Below are positions 42,235 through 54,570 of a DNA stretch of 64,000 bases, in pieces (position 1 is the first letter of the stretch; each line of letters opens with the position of its first letter). Source of the DNA: Spiroplasma chinense (GTDB lineage Bacteria > Bacillota_I > Bacilli_A > Mycoplasmatales > Mycoplasmataceae). The position numbers and the translations under genes were made by a program. Under the pieces are notes generated by a model, which worked only from the letters and a program-made list of their open reading frames with translations, was not told where the DNA came from and made no database searches. The stretch is from the NCBI RefSeq assembly GCF_008086545.1, contig NZ_CP043026.1:1178001-1242000 (forward strand), read 5' to 3'.

Positions 42235-44346
42235 TTATTTAACCATTACCTTTTCAAATACAACTTTGTCGTTAGTGTTTTCAAACATTGAGAATTGTCC
42301 AACTCCTTTGAAAATTGTGTCATCAAAAACTTGGTTTGAAACTATTTGTACTTCGTTTACAAATAAATTAATTTTATTTTGTCTAACTTCAATACTACAT
42401 TTGTTTTTACCAATCTTAATTTGACAAGCGCCTTCAGAAATTATTTTTTTGTTTTGATAATCATAATTTTCTGTAATAAATACTTTGTCATCTTTAAAGT
42501 TGAAAGAAATTTTTTCAAAAATTCCTTCTACAAAGATTGATAATCCAAAGTTTGCGTTTTCCTTTGCTAAAAAATTTATTTGATAGGTAAAGTCATTTCT
42601 AAAGTTTTGACCAAAATAAGTTTCATTAAAAATTTCTTTATTTTTATTTACAATACCTTCTTTTTCAATTTCTCAACCATGTCTGTAAGTTGTAAAGCCC
42701 AAAATATTTTTATGAAATCTAGTTCAATATTCTTCTTTGGATTTTTTTAAATCCAAATTAATATAAGGAGCTCCGGTAATTTCAAATTCTGAAATATCCA
42801 TTTTTATAAATCTTTTTTTCAAAGATTCTTTGCTATCATCAAGATAATATATAATTCCAACCTTATAAACGTGATCATCGTCAACTTTGGGAATTTCGAA
42901 TTTTAGTTCTGTTCAATTATCTTTTACGATAATCTTTTCACTCTCAAAAGTTTTACCTTCAAGAGTCTCGACAAAGACGCTTCCTAATATATCTTGTCCA
43001 AATTCAAAATCTTCTTGTCTAACTTTACAATTTATTGTTTGACCAAAAAATATTTTTGGTGAAATTTCAGGATCATATCTTGAATCTTCAAAATCTTTTA
43101 CTGAATAAAAACCATTAATGTAAGTTTTGAATTTATCGCCCGGGGTTAAGAAAGAAAAATATGATCTAAGAAATTTTTCTTTTTCAAAAACTTTGCAAAA
43201 ATTTAATTTTTTTGTAAAGTTTTTATCTGAGCTCACTCAAGTTTTAAAACCTTTTTTAGCAAACTTTTGATCGAAATTTCAAACTCTTTTTTCTTTCACG
43301 CTTACTTCAGCATTTTCAAAATAACGTTTTGAAAGTTCTACAGTTCTCATTGCTAGGTCAGAAATATATTGTATGTTTAATTCACCCAACGCCGTTGAGC
43401 AAATTATTTCATCATTAAGAGGATTTATTCATTTTTCATCAATTCCGTCAAGTCCTACAAATACACCCATTATCATTCCTGTGTTTCCAAGGTTTGAATC
43501 TGTATCTTCTCCTGGTAGCAAAGTGTATTCTAATGCTTTTGTAAAATCATTTTCACAACATAATAAAGCTATTAAAACAATAGCAGCATTTGGAATAACA
43601 TGACAAACACCAGGATATTTTTTAGAAGAGAAATAATTTTCTTTAATATATTTTAGATTATCTCTTCATTTTGGATTTTTACTTTGAAAATCAATTATGT
43701 CACAACAAACTTCTTTGTAGTGTGATGGAGGTAATTTATCAACAACTTTAAGAACTATTTCTTTTATGCTTTGGTAATTATCAAATGCAAGAGATACGCA
43801 AGCCGACATAAACATCGCTCCCACTACCGCATCTCCATCATGAGTTACTTTAGCCATTTTTTTTGCAAGTTTCATTGCTTCAAGTTTGTCAATTGGACTT
43901 AACAATCCTCAATGATCATTAAATATTTCTCCACCAATTTGTTCTGTTATATAGTCTGTATTTGTTTTTTTTGAACCAGTTAGTGGGGGAATTATACCTT
44001 CATTAATGTTTATGAAAGCTGTGTGTTCAGTAGCAATATTTTTACCACCCCACCACATAACTCCATGACCATTTGGAACTAAGTTCATTATTGCATTTGC
44101 AAAATTAGCACCATCTAAATTTTTTCTAGATAATTTTTTTAAGTTTTCTTGATAAATCATTCCTCAAATGTAATCATCATCTGATGCATATCTTTTATAA
44201 TCTGTTAAATAGTTATCGTATTTATCAAAAACTTCTTCAATTTCTTCATTCTTTCACCCTTCGGTTGGGGTTCCATAAATAATTCCTATTATTTTTCCCA
44301 ATCAACCAGAGTAAACTTTGTCTTTGTAATTTTTAGGATAGTCCAT
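42235..44346 (-). CDS. ADP-ribosylglycohydrolase-fold protein with C-terminal beta domain, 703 aa
   Basis: Read through TGA=Trp from ATG 44344-44346 (GAGG upstream). Residues 1-330 follow the DraG/ARH pattern: SGWLGKIIG, YASDDDYIW (metal-binding acidic cluster), VTHDGDAVVGAMFMSA, and the second metal motif LPGEDTDSNLGNTGMIMGVF. Residues about 380-700 look like two all-beta domains, perhaps carbohydrate binding. Family members often sit in sugar-utilisation operons beside PfkB kinases, where they may cleave N- or O-glycosides rather than ADP-ribose. The fold is well supported, the substrate is not. Confidence 0.78.
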
Positions 44347-44389
44347 TACAAACAAACCTCAACTCTTTTTTTGAGTTTCTTTCTAATCG

Positions 44390-45469
44390 TTAGTCTATTC
44401 TTTGTTCTGTAAGTTCATTAAATAAATGATATTTTTTTATTTTTAAATGCACTTCTTTTCCAACTTGTACATCCATTTCTTTTGTTGAAGTTATAATCAA
44501 ATTTGATTCGGGTATAATTTCACAAATAATTTGTTTACTCATACCTAAGTGCTCTACGTTAATAGCTTTAACAGAAAAATCTGCTTGAGCTTTATCAACT
44601 ATTTCAAAGTCTTCAGATCTTACACCCATTATCACAGAACTTATTCCTTCATCTTTAATGATTTTTTTGTGATTGTCAGCTAGTTTGATTTTGCAATTTA
44701 AATCATTTAATGCAAAGTCTCCATCTTTTAATTCACCGTTTAATACATTGATTGTTGGTGTTCCTATAAATTTAGCAACAAATAAGTTTTGAGGTTTATC
44801 GTAAAATTCTTCAGGTTTACCAACTTGTTGTATAACTTGGTTGTTCATTAAAACAATTTTTGTAGCCATTGACATAGCTTCAAGTTGGTCGTGAGTTACA
44901 TAAATTGTTGTTGTTCCCAACATTCTATGAATTGAAACCAACTCAGTACGCATACTTTCTCTTAACTTTGCATCCAAGTTACTTAATGGTTCATCCATTA
45001 AAAATATTTTTGGTTTTCTAACAATAGCTCTACCAAGAGCAACACGTTGTTGCTGTCCCCCTGATAACTCTTTTGGTTTTTTAAATAAATATTTTTCAAT
45101 TTTTAATATTTTTGAAGCAGCTCTAACTCTGTAGTTTATAACTTCTTTTCTCTCTTTGTTCATTTCTAATCCAAATGACATATTTTTATAAACATTCATG
45201 TGAGGATAAAGTGCATAACTTTGAAACACCATTGAGATATCTCTATCTTTTGGTAGTAAGTTATTTACTTTTGTATCATCAAAGATTAAATCCCCTTTTG
45301 TAATAGAGTTTAGACCTGCAATTATTTTAAGTAGTGTGGTTTTTCCACAACCAGAAGGTCCTAAAATTACACAAAATTCTTTACTTTCTATTTCTAGATT
45401 TATATTTTCTAATGTATAAAATGAGTTACCTTCATATTTCTTTGAAATATTTCTTAGTTCAACTTTCAT
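44390..45469 (-). CDS. Sugar ABC importer ATPase (MsmK/UgpC type)
   Basis: 359 residues. Walker A GPSGCGKTT, Q-loop MVFQSYALYPHMNV, signature ELSGGQQQRVALGRA, Walker B KIFLMDEPLSNLDAK, switch His in VTHDQLEAMS, and a C-terminal OB/TOBE domain from about 235 (VMGVRSEDF). This is the ATPase class of CUT1 importers of oligosaccharides. It lies three bases after the second permease gene, so importer and enzymes are in one operon. Confidence 0.95.
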   Translation of the reverse strand: MKVELRNISKKYEGNSFYTLENINLEIESKEFCVILGPSGCGKTTLLKIIAGLNSITKGDLIFDDTKVNNLLPKDRDISMVFQSYALYPHMNVYKNMSFGLEMNKERKEVINYRVRAASKILKIEKYLFKKPKELSGGQQQRVALGRAIVRKPKIFLMDEPLSNLDAKLRESMRTELVSIHRMLGTTTIYVTHDQLEAMSMATKIVLMNNQVIQQVGKPEEFYDKPQNLFVAKFIGTPTINVLNGELKDGDFALNDLNCKIKLADNHKKIIKDEGISSVIMGVRSEDFEIVDKAQADFSVKAINVEHLGMSKQIICEIIPESNLIITSTKEMDVQVGKEVHLKIKKYHLFNELTEQRID

Positions 45470-45472
45470 AAT

Positions 45473-47989
45473 TTATCCTTTCACTCCTGCGGCAGATAAT
45501 CCACCTGTAATATTTTTTTGTAATCCAAGGAATAGTGCAGAGATAGGTACTGCAATAATAATTGAACCTGCTGCAAATGATCCTTGTGCTTTTGTTGAAA
45601 CTCCTCCAATTAATGTTCTTAATCCAGAGGCCATTGTATATTCTGAAATGTCATTTAATAACATTGGAGGTAACATAACATCTCCAAATGGTCCGATAAA
45701 TGATCATAGAGCAATAACAGATAACATTGGTTTTGATAAAGGTGCTATGATTCTTGTGAAAATTGTTATACTTCCGCAACCATCAATTTTTGCAGCCTCA
45801 TCAATATCCATTGAAATATTATCCATATAACCTTTTAGAACAAAAACGTTACCCGGGATTCCTCCTCCAGTGTAGATGATTATAAGCATAACCTTTCCGG
45901 TCATACCTATTCATTGATTTAAGATTTGGGTCATGATATAGAAGGCAACAAAACTTGATACTGTTGGAATCATTTGAATCAACAACACAGTCATAAGACT
46001 TATTTTTTTACCTTTAAATCTAAATCTACTAAATGCGTAACCAATTAAGGCTACTAAAATTACCATTGCTATCATACTTGTGATAGATATAACTAATGAA
46101 TTTATCAATCAGTTAGTAAACTGTGTTTCTTTAAATAAGTAAACAAAGTTTGAACCACTAAATTGGAAATTAACAAAGTCGAATATACCTAGGTTCCCTA
46201 AATTACCGTTCATCCCTGAAGATTCATTTGAACTATATCAGTTAAATGCTTGAATAATTACTTGGAATATTGGATATGCAATTATCAATACCCATAAAGC
46301 AAGTATCAAATATATAGCTACAAGCATAACTTTTTGAGAACCTGTCATTGGCGGTTTGTCTGAAAGATATAATTTTCCATACGTTTCAGTCATAAATCTT
46401 ACATATTTAATTGCTAGATTAGATTTTTCATTTGCAAAAATCATTTCTATATTATAAATAAGATCTTTTTGTCAGTAAGAAGCTGATGAAATTGTCAACT
46501 CTTCGCTTCCAAATATTTTTTTTATTTTTTTGTTATTCTCTAATTCAAATAACTCGTTTTTAACTACATAATATCTAATAGTGTTTTCCATTAGTTTAGT
46601 GTTTAATTCCATTTTTTCAAAAACAAAATCAACCACCTTAATTAAGTCATTAACATTTTCTCTGTGACTATATTCTTTAGGAATATTTTTCTCTACAAAG
46701 TCATCTTTAAAATTATTGTTTGCAAATACTTTTGATAATTCTTGACAAAATTCTTTTGATTCAATTTCTGCAAATTGAAGCATCATAATTTCAAATATTT
46801 TTTTAGCTTCTTTGTATTTAGAGTTTCTAGAAGAACTTCATGAAGAATATCCGTAAGCCAATGTTGCAAGTTTTATTATTGCAATAAAGTTTCTGTATTT
46901 GTTGTATCTAATTTTTTTTGATTTAAAATAACTTTCTGCAAGAGCTGCAATGTAATCTATTTTATCTGTTTTTAATAAAATATTTTTAGCAGCTCTTATT
47001 TCACTTGAACTAATTTTAAATTCCTCATTTAATACTTTTACTGAATTAGTTTTAGACAAACTATCCGTATTTTGTTTTCCACTCAGTGATAAAACTTTTA
47101 ATTTTTTGGCAATTTCAACCATTGTCTCATCAGACATAAACAATCTGAATTTTTCGTTTCTTTTGCTTGGATTTAAAATCTTGCTCATAAAAGATACAGA
47201 CTTAACATTTAATTGGTAATTAGGAATTATTGATAAAAAAGTTCTTATCAATTCTTTTGTGAAGAAAATATCTGTGTTTTGTTTTTTTAATTCATCAAAC
47301 ACTTCTTCTAATAAAGAGTTTTGTGAATTGAAAAGATAATCTTCTTTTAAATTTTCACTGCTAACCAAACTTGATGATACAAAATCTAACATTTCTTTTT
47401 GTGATTCATAGGTCACAAGAAATAGTAGAGCCAAATGATTACCCAATTCTTTTTGTCCAATCTTTGTAAAGAAATAATTAATTACACTGTTCATACTTAA
47501 TCAACGATCATAAAACTCATAACTATTAATATTTTTCAATTTAAGAGTTTTTATATCTTTAACTGATTGTTCATTGTTATATTTTTCAATTTCATTATTT
47601 ATTTCTTCATCTACATTACTTGATGCAATTTTTTCAAGAAGTTCATTTACTTCAACCAAATCAAGTTTAGAGTTCAATCCAAAATCTGAAAAAATATTTG
47701 GAATTAACTTTAATACAAACTCTTCTTTTAGTTTGTATTCTGGTTTGAATAAATCGTAAATATCAAATAATGCACCTAGATAATAATTTTGATTAATCAA
47801 TTCTTTGTAAAGTTTTTTTACTTTTGGATCTTTTAATTCCACTGAGTTAAAAATCTTTTTAGAAATGATTTTATAGCTTTCACTTTTCTTGAAATTGCTT
47901 ACATCATAATTGTTTGTAGGTTTAAGCAATTCATCAAAATGAAATTCTTTAACACTTGTTGAATGTTGTTCTATATTAATTTGTTCCAT
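45473..47989 (-). CDS. Sugar ABC importer permease (MalG-like) with ~540-residue N-terminal extension
   Basis: All seven open segments are in one frame and join through TGA=Trp into 838 residues. The C-terminal 300 residues are a normal CUT1 permease: six helices starting MLVAIYLILALWVLIIAYP (about residue 552) and the EAA loop DEAAKIDGCGSITIFTRIIAP. The first 540 residues are soluble, mostly helical, with no signal peptide, and match no family I know. MalG homologues are about 280 residues. The extension must face the cytoplasm near the ATPase. The gene starts after GAGGAATC, 12 bases after the other permease. Confidence 0.85.
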
Positions 47990-48001
47990 AATGATTCCTC
48001 T

Positions 48002-50416
48002 CTAGTTTTTAAATACTTTCATGTTTTTAAATCCAAATGCTGAAATACCTACAACAAAGAATGATGAAACAATAATGAATGACGCAGCCAATCCATATCT
48101 ATACATTGTATCTGTTGTTGATAATTTATAAACGAATGATATAAGAATGTCTGTTATTCCAGGTTCTCCTGGATAAGGCAGACCATCAGGAGCTAATGCA
48201 ACACCGTTTGCTCCATACAAACTAATTAATCCAAAGTTTGAAAAGGCTCCTGTAAATTGCCCTAACATAAGTGGAGCAATTTGACTAAATACCATAGGTA
48301 TTGTTATTTTAAAAGTTTGTTTAAATCTATTTGCCCCATCAATAGATGATGCTTCATAAATATCTTTTGATATTCCTTGCATGATACCTGTTATCAATAA
48401 GAAAATATATGATTGACCTAACCAAGTGTTAATAAAGATAAGAGCTACCCTTGCTTGGGTTTGCTGGTTGGTCCATCCATCAACTCCAATGAGTTTTTTT
48501 GTAAGTGCATTAAAGTTTTCGCTTCCAAACAAAAGACTAAACATCATAATCATAATAAATGCAGGTACAGCTCAAGGTAATATGAAGAATAATCTAAAGA
48601 ATCCTTTAAATTTAACTCTGTCATTATTTACCAATAAAGCTCCTAGTGTTCCTGAAATTATGGCACCAAATGCTGCAAACAGAACTCATAGAACTGTTCA
48701 CAAAATTACATATTTGAATGATGATGAATATTTTCCACCAAAAATATCTCTAAAGTTATCAAACCCAACTCATTCAATATATTGTCCAGGTCTAGCAGGG
48801 TCATTTCCTCTACCATAATTTGTAAATGCAATAACTATTGTTGTAATAATAGGCAATAGTATTACAAAGATAATTGCAATAATTGCTGGGAAAGAAAGTA
48901 TGTAAGGGGTTCCTTGAGTTCTTAAGAACTCAGTAGTTTGACTTCATTTTCTTTCTCTAATTCCTATGTTTCTTGTTCTTGATACGAATAATGCATCAAG
49001 CATACAACCAAGAACAATTAGAAAGGCTATGGTAATGAATATTATTGCCAATACCCCTTCAATTAAATAGAATCTTCCATCAGAACTTGGATCACTTTTA
49101 CCAAAGTCAATTAAACCAAGGATACCTGGTCCCTCAACATTTGCAAATCCAAATCCATATAACATAAATCATATTACTATTGGTAATAGCAACATCATAA
49201 GCAATCCTTTTTTAGTTTGCCCATTAATGATTTGACCAACTCCAGGAATAATTCCAAGAATTGGAGCCAGTATAGTTTTTCATTTTGGCACTTCTACTGG
49301 TAATGTATTGTTTATGTCTTCAATACTTGAAACATATGATACTTTTGCTTTTTTCAAACCAAGTTTCATTGAGTTCTTTTTGTAAACATAATTAGATTTT
49401 GCTTTTCTATAGATGTTACTTTCAATAACTTCTCTTTTCTCTTGGGCAAAACCTTTTTTTAATTCGTTTAATTCACTTTTAGTTGAAGCGAAATTTAAGT
49501 CAGTTTTATATTCATCTTTTAGTTGTTTGATTCCTAATCTCTCTGACTGTAGATATTTTTTCTTATTGTTTTTTTCAGAATTCAATTCTTCTTTTGCTAT
49601 TGAAACTTCTTTCAATAAATTTTCTTTAAGAATTTCATATTCTTTTACAAAATCTTTTTTTACACTTAATGTTTTTGTTTTAAGTTCTCAATCATAACTG
49701 TAATCAATACCTTTTTGATAAATTTCAATTTGTTTTTCAAGAGATACTTCTTTATCTTTTATTTTTTTAGCTTCTCTTAATTCTTTAGAAATTTGTTTAT
49801 CTAATTCTTTTTTATCTTGGCTAAATTGTATAAAGTTTTTACCTTTACTTTTTTGATAAAATAACTCTCCGTTAAATGTAAATAATATTTTCATCTCTTT
49901 TATTTTTCTTTTAGAGATCAAATAAGTTTCTTTAATATATTTTTTATTTAAATCATAATCACGTTTTATAATTTTGTTCATTAATTTTGAATAACTAGAA
50001 TTAACTCTTGAGTTTTCGTTTTTAATTTCCTTGTGAGAATCATTGTAACTTATTTTCGCAAGTTGTCTTCTAGCTTTTGCTTCAAACATTTCTTTTATAA
50101 ATTCTTCATCTTTTGAATGAAAGTAATCTTCTAAATCATTTTTATTTACTATTATTTTTTTATTTGAATATTCTGCAAAGCTAGCATGTTTTTTAGTAGT
50201 AACAAATTTTAGATCTGATGATATTTTATTTAAACCATACTCATAACCAAATTTAGCAATTTGCTTATTTGTAAAAATAAATTTTGAATCTTTTTCATTT
50301 TTTACAGTTTCATCAATTTCTCTTTGAAACTCAAAAAATTCAAAGAAAGTCATTTTATCAAATTGTTCAAATACTTCTTCTTTATTCGAAAGAACTTTTA
50401 AATCTTCTATTAACAT
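48002..50416 (-). CDS. Sugar ABC importer permease (MalF-like) with ~380-residue coiled-coil extension
   Basis: 804 residues in one frame through TGA=Trp. Residues 1-378 are highly charged and helical, probably coiled coil (KKYLQSERLGIKQLKDEYK). Then comes IIPGVGQIINGQTKKG and eight or so helices of a MalF-type permease with EAA loop EASSIDGANRFKQTFKITIP. MalF homologues without the extension have 300-500 residues. The extensions of the two permeases are not obviously similar to each other. Both likely reach into the cytoplasm next to the ATPase. Start after AAAGGAAT. Confidence 0.85.
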
Positions 50417-50444
50417 AATATTCCTTTCTAAAAAATTTGTTTAT

Positions 50445-50951
50445 TTAAATTTTTCTTATTTGGGTTTTAACATCTGCCATTCTTTTATATCTTTTTGCAT
50501 TATAAATATCATTTGCTATAAAAAACATTGATATTAATATAACTGCAAACATAATAAATTCAATTACATCAAAAGCTGTTATTCTTTTATTCAATATTGG
50601 ATTTGCTATAGCAAATCCAAATCACACAAACAGTCAAATTACTATAAATAAGTAACCAACCTGAACTTTATTTAAAGCTAAATATATATAGAAACCAAAC
50701 ATGAAAACTATTATTACAGATACTATGTATTGTACTAATCAAGTTTTAATTGTTTGATTAATTACTTCCTCTACGAAAGTTTGATAATCTGAAGAACCAA
50801 CAGCGTGTCCTGCATTTAATGCTCTAACATTTGCATTAAATGTATTATTTGATAAATCGTAAACCATATGAATGGTTATTAATATAACAAACAAAGCAAC
50901 GACCGCCAATTGAGTTCAAAAGATTTTTTTATCTATATTGACTTTATTCAT
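50445..50951 (-). CDS. Small membrane protein of the sugar importer operon, 168 aa
   Basis: Four hydrophobic helices (for example TQLAVVALFVILITIHMVY, and YIVSVIIVFMFGFYIYLAL) with a short extracellular loop after the first. Basic C-terminal tail. It lies between the substrate-binding lipoprotein and the MalF-like permease. No family recognised; a mollicute accessory subunit of the importer is possible. TGA=Trp codons present. Its Shine-Dalgarno is poor, and a hairpin lies just before it. Confidence 0.65.
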
Positions 50952-50961
50952 AACTTATTAA

Positions 50962-50986
50962 AAACCACTTTGTTGAAAAGTGGTTT
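50962..50986 (-). terminator. Partial terminator or mRNA-stabilising hairpin inside the importer operon
   Basis: AAACCACTTTTC-AACAAAGTGGTTTTT on the minus strand, directly after the lipoprotein stop and before the next gene. A hairpin here would let the binding protein be made in excess over the permeases, as in many ABC importer operons. Confidence 0.65.
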
Positions 50987-50993
50987 AACAATA

Positions 50994-52595
50994 TTAACCT
51001 CAGATAAATTCAGCTTTGTCTTTAGCTCATTTGTCTGTGAATTGAGTTCAGAATTGATCTGCCATTGCTTTTCATTCTGTATCATTTTTTGATGTGTTCA
51101 TTGCTAAACGATATGTATCTCAAGTTGTTCCACTTGCTTGGTCTAAAGCTGTATTTGGCATATCAGTTACACCTTCATATCCTTTTGCAATTTCGTTTGC
51201 AGCATCTGCATAGAAACCATAACCTTCAGTTTTATTAAATTGTTCTACTGCAGCTTCTTTGTTAGCTTTGAATGGTGAATATTTACCATCAGTTATAGAG
51301 AAATCTGCTGAATATTTTGGATCTGATAATTCTTTAATTGCCAACATAGCGGCACCAGCTTTTGTTAAGTTTTCTCCATCTTTAGTTTTTTCAGAAACAT
51401 TTGCAATTGTACTTTTAATTGCAAATCCATGTCCACCAGCTGAACTTGAAAGTGAAGGACTACCTTCGCTGTTATCAAATTTTAATGATGAAATATCTTT
51501 AACTCTGATATCTGCTTTTGGATCAGCTTGTTTCATAAATGAAGCATATGACTGCAAGTTGAATATTTCTAGTGCAGCCATACTTGTAGTTCCATCTCTT
51601 AGAGATGCAACTGTTGCATTATCAATAGCTTCATCACCAACTTGGTTGTATAATGCATTTCTCATTGGTTTTCCAAATGAGTAACCAAGTCTTACCATCA
51701 TATCCATTACAAGTTTTGCATCATCTTTAGTTTTTTCATTTTCTCAAAGTGAATCAAAATCTTTGTAATTTTGTGAAGGGAATTCTCCAGTTTTTTGTCA
51801 AATTGTTGCTTTTGCAGAACCTTCAACAGGATTAATATCTGCATCATGTTTTTTAACCATTGCATTAAAAGCTGCAGCTACAAAATAACCTTTAAGAGCT
51901 TTTAAGTAACCTGTAGGTTTATAACCCATAGCTTCGTTAATGATTGCCATGTTTTCTAGAGATGCTATGGGATTTTCTCCAACAGCTGCTTTAACAGCTT
52001 CGTTTTCAAGAACACTTCCTGTGAAATGTCCATCATCTGTAATTCCAAACTTGTTGTTATCAAACATCATTGAAATAGTTTCAATAGCTGATGGAACTAC
52101 CCCAAAGTATTCTTCTGCACCTGAATTTATTCGTGCAGCTTTTCAAGCTCTAGCTGAGGGAACACCTTGTGTAATTTCAATTCCACTATCTGTTTTTTTC
52201 AATCCGAAATGTTCTTCGTCATCGCTAGTTTGAAGTAAGTATTTTTTCACTAAGTCGCTTACGTTTAAAATGTTATTTTGATCTTTATATAACTGGTATT
52301 TAAAAGCATCCACTATAAATACATCTGGTATGCTTTTATCTCTAACTCCTTTGTTAGAAATTTGTACATAGTTTTCATACATATGTGATTCTTTAATTTT
52401 TGCTCTAAATTTAACTCCAGCCTCTTCAAATTTAGCATTTACAGCAGCAGCTGCTTTTTGATATACGTCTAATGAAGCAGGATTTGCTTGAATAACGATA
52501 TCAGTATTTTTGTTTCCATTACCACATGCAACAACAGAAGCAGTTGATGCACTCACCAAAGTTATTGATGATAATAAAGTAAGTATCTTTTTCAT
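50994..52595 (-). CDS. Sugar ABC importer substrate-binding lipoprotein, 533 aa
   Basis: Signal peptide MKKILTLLSSITLVSASTAS with lipobox VVAC (Cys24). The mature chain has the start of a CUT1 extracellular solute-binding protein (DIVIQANPASLDVYQKAAAAVNAKFEEAG) and an overall size of about 510, in the usual range for oligosaccharide binders. TGA codons are read as Trp, including the last-but-one residue. It is first in the operon and behind a promoter with a candidate operator, consistent with induction by the transported sugar. Confidence 0.9.
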
Positions 52596-52649
52596 TCATT
52601 TCTCCTCTCCGACTATTTGGTAAAATTTTTTCCAAATAACCTTACTTAT

Positions 52650-52735
52650 AGTATATTTTTTTCCTTTTAATGTGTAAAATCACAAATTATCATCAAAAAT
52701 GAGAGAAAGTGAGAATTTATGAGAGAAAGTGAGAG
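52650..52735 (-). promoter_or_regulatory. Importer operon promoter with candidate operators
   Basis: On the minus strand -35 TTTACA (52673-52678), 17 bases, -10 TATACT (52650-52655). TTGTGATTTTA overlaps the -35 box and recurs exactly upstream of the lipoprotein GH32 gene and again before the DeoR gene. Upstream are repeated CTCACTTTCTCTCA blocks (52698-52740). Both features suggest control by the nearby DeoR regulator. Confidence 0.65.
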
Positions 52736-52768
52736 AAAGTTGGTTTTTGAGTTTTGAATATAACAAAA

Positions 52769-52811
52769 AAATGTTATATTCAATGTTATCTTTGTTAATT
52801 TTTGTTATTTT
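52769..52811. repeat. Cluster of TGTTA repeats
   Basis: Four TGTTAT or TGTTAA copies within 40 bases on the plus strand (starts near 52771, 52783, 52792 and 52802). Similar TGTTAATTTA repeats occur at 54694-54735 upstream of the other GH32 gene and the DeoR gene. DeoR proteins often bind short direct repeats, so these are candidate sites. Confidence 0.4.
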
Positions 52812-52827
52812 AGAAAATTCATTTTTT

Positions 52828-52860
52828 TCAAAAAAAAATTAGATTTAAAAATCTAATTTA
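52828..52860 (-). terminator. Terminator after the GH32 lipoprotein gene
   Basis: AAATTAGAT-loop-ATCTAATTT followed by T8 on the minus strand; it overlaps the stop codon. Confidence 0.85.
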
Positions 52861-54525
52861 TCTTTTTTTTCAATTTAATTGATAGTAACTAAAGTCTAGA
52901 TTTGAACCATCAGATGAGGTTATTGTTACCTCTTCACCTTTGCTTCCTATTGGAAATTTCAACATAGTGAAGGCTTTTTCATCTGGAAACTTGAATTCTA
53001 TTATATTTCTGTCCACATAAATTTCAAGTTTAACTTCTTTATCCAATTTAGTAGGATATGTTCTTAATTTATTGAATTCTTTTGCACCCATAGCAAAGTC
53101 ATGTTCAATTTTTCTATCCACACTTACTGTACTTTCTTTAAGATCTATTTTTGCTTCCACATTATACTTATTGTCTGCAATTTTAAATGTTACAGTTTCA
53201 TTTTCTTTAGTATTTTTTAAATCTAAATCAAGTTTAAAGGTTTCTCCTTTAAACTTGTTATCTTTCAAGAAAGACTCTGTTTTTGAAACTGTACCATCAA
53301 CTTTTTCGTCTACGCCAACATAATTGTTAGTTTTTAATTTTGAAGCATTAGTTCCTCTTCCAGTTTCATTTTTATGTTCTTTATTTCAAAAATCCACAAA
53401 TTCTGAATTAAATTCATAATCATTAGTATCATTTTTTACAAGAGTTATTTTTCTTGCCAATGACATTAATCCAAGTCTTCCATCATTTGGAACACTTCAA
53501 TTATATCCTCAGTTATTTGCTCAAGCTGCTGTATATAATCAGTCATTTTCTGTGTTTACATATTTATCTTTTCAAAAGTTAGCAGCATAATAATCTGGAC
53601 CAAAATCTAATCTTTTAGATGTGAATGCTTCATCTTCTACAAATAAACCTTCGTCATTTAAAGTCCCCACAGCATAATAAGTTCCTGAAGAAAGTTTTGG
53701 ATCATTTAAATCATTTTCATTAGACCCACTACCTCCATAAAATAATACTCATTTTTTTTCACCATTATTATTTCCATCCTTATCTTTTACATTCATTTCA
53801 TATAAACTAGGACACTCTAACATTGGGTATTTTAGATATATTTTTTCTTTAATTGGTGTGAAACCTTTAGTTGGGTCGGATGATGTAAACACTTCAATAA
53901 AGTTATTTTCTGCAATGTAAGCTACAAATTGAGGTTTTCCATCCACCTCTCTTACAAAGAAATATGGATCTCTAAAGTTATCATAAATATCGATATTTGG
54001 ATTTGTTATTATTGGTTCTTCTTTTACTGGACTAAAATCATATCCTCCATCAGTTGAATAATACATCATAACAGTTTGTCCAAAATCACTAAAAGATGCC
54101 ACAATAGCAATTACAGTATTTTCACCATAACCAAAATAGTTATTAGTATCTACATATAAAGAACCAGATGATGAATCTCTATAGTGTTCTATTGATTTGG
54201 GCACTGACATGCCCTCATAATTTCAATTTATAAAATCAGTGGTTGTTACGTGATATCATATTGAACCTTCTTTTCCTGAATTTTCACCATCACTATTGAA
54301 AATCCCATCAGGATTTTGAAGAAAGTAAACATGATATTTACCATTTAAAAAGAAACCACCTTGAATATCATTCATCATTCCAAAGTCTGGGTTCTGCACA
54401 TGGAACATATTGGTAAAAGTCTTTTCATCTAATTTGTTTGAAGCTTTATTTTTACAACTCACAGTAGTTGAAGAAACACTTACAACAAGTGAGAAAGCAG
54501 CTAAACCATTTAACAATTTTTTCAT
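52858..54525 (-). CDS. Surface lipoprotein GH32 (levanase/fructanase-like), 555 aa
   Basis: Signal peptide MKKLLNGLAAFSLVVSVSST with lipobox TVSC (Cys24) puts the enzyme on the outer face. Catalytic motifs are MMNDIQGG (Asp53), FRDPYFF and MLECPSLY, the same unusual set as in the cytoplasmic paralogue at 39.7-41.3 kb. A C-terminal GH32 beta-sandwich (EIYVDRNIIEFKFPDEKAF) follows. The end lies four codons beyond a TGA read as Trp. It likely trims fructans outside the cell for the importer. Confidence 0.9.
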
Positions 54526-54570
54526 ATTCTTACCTCTCTTGATTATTTACTCTTAAATAATCTTATAAAT

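Noticed and set aside
45473-50416. Many short separate ORFs in the importer region, as if genes were fragmented
   Set aside because: All seven and all four pieces are in one frame each and are separated only by TGA, which is Trp in this genetic code; they are two long genes.
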